Assembly (NCBI GenBank): GCA_029718625.1
Contig: CM056376.1
Span: 24,332,841 to 24,396,840, forward strand
DNA: 64,000 nucleotides
Source: Synaphobranchus kaupii
Lineage: Eukaryota > Chordata > Actinopteri > Anguilliformes > Synaphobranchidae
Direction of reading: 5' to 3'
A program made the translations under genes and the position numbers. Every line of letters begins with the position of its first letter. Position 1 is the first letter of the stretch. Below, piece after piece: positions 59,375 to 64,000 of the stretch. A model generated the notes under the pieces. It saw only the letters and a program-made list of their open reading frames with translations, had not been told where the DNA came from and did not search any database.

Positions 59375-62060
59375 ATCAAGCACATATCACACTGAGTTAT
59401 GCCTGCGCCGCCACGTGCAGCGATCCTCCCTTTGACTATCGATGCCTGAATGCCGTTTTCAAATCCTCAAAATAATTACAGCGCAAATCATGTTAACGCA
59501 TATCTAAGCTAGTCTGCCATGTTTCTGTTCTGGGTGAGTACAGAGCGTAATTGTTTCTGTGACAGTGGATGAGCACGATTAGAAAACACATTAATGGCAC
59601 CACAGGCTGTAAATTATAACAGAAATAATCAACAAAGAGATCATTATAGTCCATTATAGGCCGTCTCAGAGCTCAGTCAGCCCACAATAACTGTCAAGAC
59701 CCACACTCATTCCATACCATTTTGTCTGTCTATGGAGTGAAGCCAGTGCAGAAAGCAAAAACAATAGGTGTATATTAAAGCTAGTCAAATTAAGGCATGC
59801 CTTATTTAAGAGTAAGTGTTGAATCTCCACCCATTTAATGCCATTCAATGGGTTTCTTTATAAATGGGAGATTTTAACTGTCTAACAAACGTTTTGGAGA
59901 CAATTTCAGTTCAGTTCAGTTTATTTTACTAGTGTAGTTCTGTATTGTTGGATGAGCTCTGGGTCCTTCCATCAACAGATGGGGGTGTTGGATGGGTGTA
60001 AGATTCTTCAGCACCTTACAAGCAGGCCTTATACTCTCTGCCTTTAATTAGAGTCAACAGCCTCCTCTTTTCTTATTGTGGTTCACTGCATTTCTTTTTT
60101 TTTTCCCTCAGCACAAAAAAAGGCTGAGAATACATTAACTACCAGCCAGCTGAATTATTTAGGTTTAAAAGGACTTACAGGGCAGAGGTTGAACACTTAT
60201 TCTTCCCTGGCGTCATTAGTCTCACGGCTAAATGGCTGCTGGTGGCAGTCCGTACTCTTCAGCATAACGGACCTTCACATGCGCCATCGATGTAGGGACA
60301 CGTTAAGCAGCTGCCAAATATTATTCTTGGACTTTATCAATGTGAGCATATGCATTCTGTTCTTTGTGTTTTGTGTATAGATAAGGAACATAATGATATG
60401 TTAGACAAGGTCTATGTGCCAAAGATGTTTTTTTTTGGTTCCAAGGACAAATACATACGTACAAAGAAGCAATGCATGTTCTGAAAAGCAAAGAAATCTC
60501 AAAACTGAAGGTAGAAAATATGTTTTACCTTCAGTTTATATTTTGATGTATTCATGTGGCATTCCATTTGACTTGCTCCAGAATACAGCTACGCATTTAG
60601 TTTTTCTAAAATTGGGGTAAAAAAATCTTCAAATTGTTCTGTCTAAGACCATAAAACAACTACAAATGAAAACTACACTCAGTTCTCAACCAGAGTCTGC
60701 TGATGCATGCTTTAGGAAGTGCAATTGAAAAACAAAAAAAGGCGAGAGTCTTGCACAATAGTGCAGGCTGGTAACAGCGAGGATCTACATGTAAGCGCTC
60801 TCACGCTCTACAACTTTGTCTCTATCTCACAAGTTCATGTTTCCTTACTGCAAGGCAATACATTAATTTGAGAGATCGTTGGTCTGTATCCAGGCTTTAG
60901 ATAGGCCAGTTGTGTTCAGGTGAAAATTGCTTATTCTCTGGGCCTTATTTAAATCACACCTGGACTCACCAGCTAGTCCAAAACCATGTCCTTATCAACT
61001 GCAGCAATGTGGCCTGAATGCTACTTGGCGGTTGTTCAATTTGGAAAAAACAAATTTCTCGTTTGAAAAAAGTACGAGGGGAAAAAATATCATACCTTTG
61101 TTTTTTCTCTCTATCTCCATTCAATATGCATGCTCTTCAATCACACGCACAATGGAGGCTGTTCTTTCGAGTGCAAGATGATATTGCAGCTGGCCTGCTG
61201 GTTATAAGGGTCTCTCAGTGACGCTCTCATTGCATGCCATGTCATTTCTCATTTAGCGCCTGAGACCAAAGGCAAGCTCCCTTCCCTTTCCAGCCCATCG
61301 GCAATCTCCACACGCAGGTCTGGTCATGTTCTCATGTTTCCTCCCCGCGGGAAGCTAGAAGAGTGCAATTAAAACTTCTCTATTTATATTACTAGCCATT
61401 AAATGTCTCACGGTTATTTGCCCGGATGTCAGGCCAGGGTCTTGTGAAGCACGGAAGGAGTTCGCCTAACTGGACTGTGATAAGTTTGGCAGCAACGGGC
61501 GGCTGCAAATTTTCCACAGATCAGCATTTGCCTTTTAAAAAAAAAATTTAATAAGGATGCCCTTCACGGAGCGGGTTCGCATTTGTGAGCAATTTATCAC
61601 AGCAGATATTCCACAGTCACATCTTCATCATAGCGAGTCTTCCTCCGCCGGCTTTAAGTAAAAAAGCAGGTCCCTTTTAAAAACCTTTTCTCCCCCCCTA
61701 CATCTGGCCGAATCAAGACGTTTTCCTGTAGTGTCTCACCATCTGGGAAATCATATATACTCTCTGAATAAATAAAGGCTCTTCAATCATTTAAAACCTG
61801 ACGCCGTGTAAAATGCTTCATTAATGGCTTAATGAATCACAATATAAAACCCCTGCCATGGTCCTGCTCAGGCTCTATATGTGGATGTCACTTTTATCGA
61901 TCCACCGGCCGCGTTTTTGATATACAGTCCCAATCTAATTGTACTCAGCGAGGATTTTACAGCACTTGCTGGGAAAGGCATTTATTAAAGGATGCTTTGG
62001 CTCCAGACACGTGACTTCCAGTCACGAAGGCTGGGATGGAATGACGCCTCGGTCATTAAA
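59375..62060. other. Repeat-poor non-coding stretch
   Basis: Unlike most of the window, this stretch has few inverted repeats or known element ends. Three parts (59390-59670, 60120-60350 and 61250-62050) are balanced in composition and rich in homeodomain-like TAAT sites (for example TTCATTAATGGCTTAATGAA at about 61820). That texture is reminiscent of vertebrate conserved non-coding elements around developmental genes. I see no exon. This is inference; only an alignment to other fishes would tell. Confidence 0.35.
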
Positions 62061-62970
62061 AATAATGGCTGAAGAGATAGATAAATAAATAAATAAATAA
62101 GCCTCTTTCACTCTGAGCAATATCACCAAAAAGAAAAATAAATAAATAAATAAATGAAAAAAACTGGGATGAAAACTGCCAGCTGCAAGCAAGAGGTCTG
62201 ATGTGCTTAAATTCGAGACTAATTAGATGTGATAAATCAAGGAAGACTTTGAAAACTACTTACAGTCCTGAGCATCTATGTTTGCCGCGTGCAGTTCAAT
62301 ACTTTCTAGACTGCTTACCTCAACAAGGCTCCGGTCCCTAATGACACCAGAAAGATCAAAAGAGAGGAAATTTAAGACTCTGCCACAATAACTAATATTT
62401 CTCCCTCCTTAGAAACAGTCTTTTACCACTTGTCAGTTACAGAACCCCACGGGACAACAGCTCTCAACCCAGCTAACTCATCTAACCCCTCAGTGTCTAC
62501 AGGACTTAATCTGATACCAGCATTCTAATTAAATTTAATTAGAGTTTTCCTTAATTTCAAAACCATGTTCACAATAATTACCCCCCCCCCCCCCCCAACT
62601 TAATTTACCTTCTAACCATACACATTCCCTCTGAACCCCACCAAACACACACACAAACGCACAATAAAAACAAGAAACAAATACACAAACACATTTTTTT
62701 TTTCAAGCTCAACTAGGAATCCCCTCAGTGGTGGTTTTCATGGTTTGCACAAGATACAATTCTTTTTAATCACTGAAGAATTCCCTGGTATTCACAGATA
62801 TGCCTATTGGGTACAGAGATGAAACAGCTTCCAGAAACACACACCAAAGACATTACCCACCAGACTAAACGTGTCAGTATTTACCAATACAATATAACTG
62901 AGCCTATCTATTTAACCGGAACTTGACTTTAATTTTGAGAATTCAGCAGGAAAAATAAACAATAAACATT
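62061..62970. other. No gene; simple repeats
   Basis: Contains (AAAT)n runs at about 62083-62100 and 62140-62155, and a C17 tract at about 62581-62596. The rest is unassigned. Confidence 0.55.
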
Positions 62971-62974
62971 TGAC

Positions 62975-63110
62975 ACTAGAGGTCTGCATCAGGCCAGAAA
63001 TGAGGCCAGCTAAGCCCAATGTTTTTAAGGCCCGACCCGAACCAACCCAACAAGATCTAGACAAATGTTAAACATGAACCCGATAGAACTGAAATAACAA
63101 GTTAACAACA
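62975..63110. repeat. Dispersed repeat remnant
   Basis: The pattern GGCCCGACCCGAACCAACCC with nearby GAACCCGA resembles the low-complexity ends of a common non-autonomous fish DNA element. The boundaries are unclear. Confidence 0.35.
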
Positions 63111-63383
63111 ACACAGCACAACAGAAAGTAATGCAGTCTTTTCCTGCAGGAAAGGCTGCTAGTGAAGGTGCTTGCAATCGTGGAACAGAGTGGGATCAAC
63201 ACATCCGCCGGCTGTTATTGACAGCAAAGCAAAGCTTCTAGTTTTGTAGTGTACTATGATGCTCAACTAACACATTAAAACACATGCATAAACCTGTCTC
63301 GCATCACCTTTTTTGAACACAGGACTGAATATAAATGGTTACTGTTCTTGAACCTCTGAACCTTGAAGCTCTTTTTACTTCAG

Positions 63384-63471
63384 TCCATGTTCCAGATTTG
63401 GGAGGGTTCCAGGTTTTACTCAGTGCAGTTATCCAGTGAACTAAGTAATCCTGCTTTGTAGTATAGCCCCC
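63384..63471 (+). mobile_element. Partial copy of the 172-bp MITE
   Basis: Matches the right half of the MITE at 6841-7012: CATGTTCCAGATTTGGGAGG, then TTTTACTCAGTGCAGTTATCC, ending AGTATAGCCCCC. The left half is missing. Confidence 0.8.
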
Positions 63472-63626
63472 TTGTCTCTTCTATAAGGTAGCCCTTTGGA
63501 GTTTGGTTTCAAACTGTCAGAATTACTCAGTGGAAGTGGAAGTTTTTTTCTCTCGCTTAAAATATTTTTTTCTTTTTTGCAGGCATAAGGATACAGACTT
63601 TACCATTAGGCTATTCATGTTGTCTG

Positions 63627-64000
63627 TGTTACAGTTCCGAAACTGGAATGGACCCAAATGCAGGACTCGGAGACAGACTCGGGCAAAACTCCGACAGGAG
63701 TGAATTTATTAGCAATAAGGACAGACAAGCAAGCAGACAGGGGAGCTGGGTGATGGTCGGGATACGGGGTTGGCGGATAACAAAAGGGCAGGACAGATGA
63801 AGGGGCAGGAACAGGGCAGCAGGTAGGAGGGCTAGGTGACGGACAGGTTGCAGGGTTGGCGAATACAGGTGGGCAGGAACGGGGAAGCAGGCCGGATGGG
63901 CGAAACTGAAAGCAAGACTGGACAAGTTAGGAACAAGCAAACAGAGGCCAAAAACACATCAAACACACAGCAGACTTGACGGAACAAACTGGCGACGAGA
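63627..64000 (-). mobile_element. LTR, cut by the window edge
   Basis: Begins TGTTACAGTTCCGAAACTGG. Read on the minus strand it has the same 3' block as the LTR at 29741-31056 (CTCCGAGTCCTGCATTTGGG and GGTCCATTCCAG), an AATAAA-type signal (TAATAAATTCACTCC) and the shared upstream blocks CCCCTTCATCTGTCC and GGCCTCTGTTTGCTTG. Whether it is solo or part of a full element cannot be seen here. Confidence 0.85.

Overview
The window looks like non-coding, repeat-rich DNA from a ray-finned (teleost-type) fish. It is AT-rich with no bacterial-style gene packing. It carries Tc1-like elements, a PIF/Harbinger element, hAT-type miniature elements, a fish-type L1 LINE, an L2-clade LINE with the tail GATAAAAGCGTCTGC, tRNA-derived SINEs with the core CCTTGAGCAAGGTACTTAA, solo LTRs and many microsatellites. 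I found no convincing exon of a cellular protein-coding gene and no functional rRNA or tRNA gene. All coding sequence I can recognise belongs to transposable elements, and nearly all of it is broken.

Layout. 1-10 kb: small inverted-repeat elements, two minisatellites and unassigned sequence. 10-14 kb: a minisatellite with nine units, a Harbinger element carrying a nested MITE, then a hAT-like element with a perfect 81-bp-arm hairpin inside it. 14.3-16.1 kb: a deleted Tc1-like element and a hAT-like MITE with an 8-bp target duplication. 16.5-22.2 kb: a 58-bp tandem array split by a 5.2-kb composite insertion that contains an L1 (ORF1 plus a decayed ORF2 lacking most of its endonuclease domain). 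23-29.5 kb: a small MITE, a SINE and an LTR-like block with tandem repeats. 29.7-31.1, 37.1-38.2 and 63.6-64 kb: LTRs, two of them solo with 5-bp target duplications. 33-36.1 kb: a 5'-truncated L2 LINE and an almost intact Tc1-like transposon with a single nonsense codon. 38.9-39.8 kb: a decayed Tc1-like element whose two ends do not match.

The main feature is a giant foldback at 42964-54494. Its arms are about 5.0 and 4.6 kb and its loop about 1.9 kb. It is bounded by the same 4 bases (TACT) on both sides, as expected of a transposed unit, but no transposase is visible. Each arm holds a self-complementary 38-bp AT-rich array of exactly equal length, an L2-type tail and identical short reading frames. 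The right arm alone carries a 19-bp insertion (CATAGACTGTATAAAAATG in antisense) flanked by an 8-bp duplication, and the left arm preserves the empty site.

54.5-62.9 kb is comparatively poor in repeats and contains stretches that resemble vertebrate conserved non-coding DNA. This is inference from texture only. Genes do not cooperate here in any pathway; the window is a record of nested insertions and inverted duplications.
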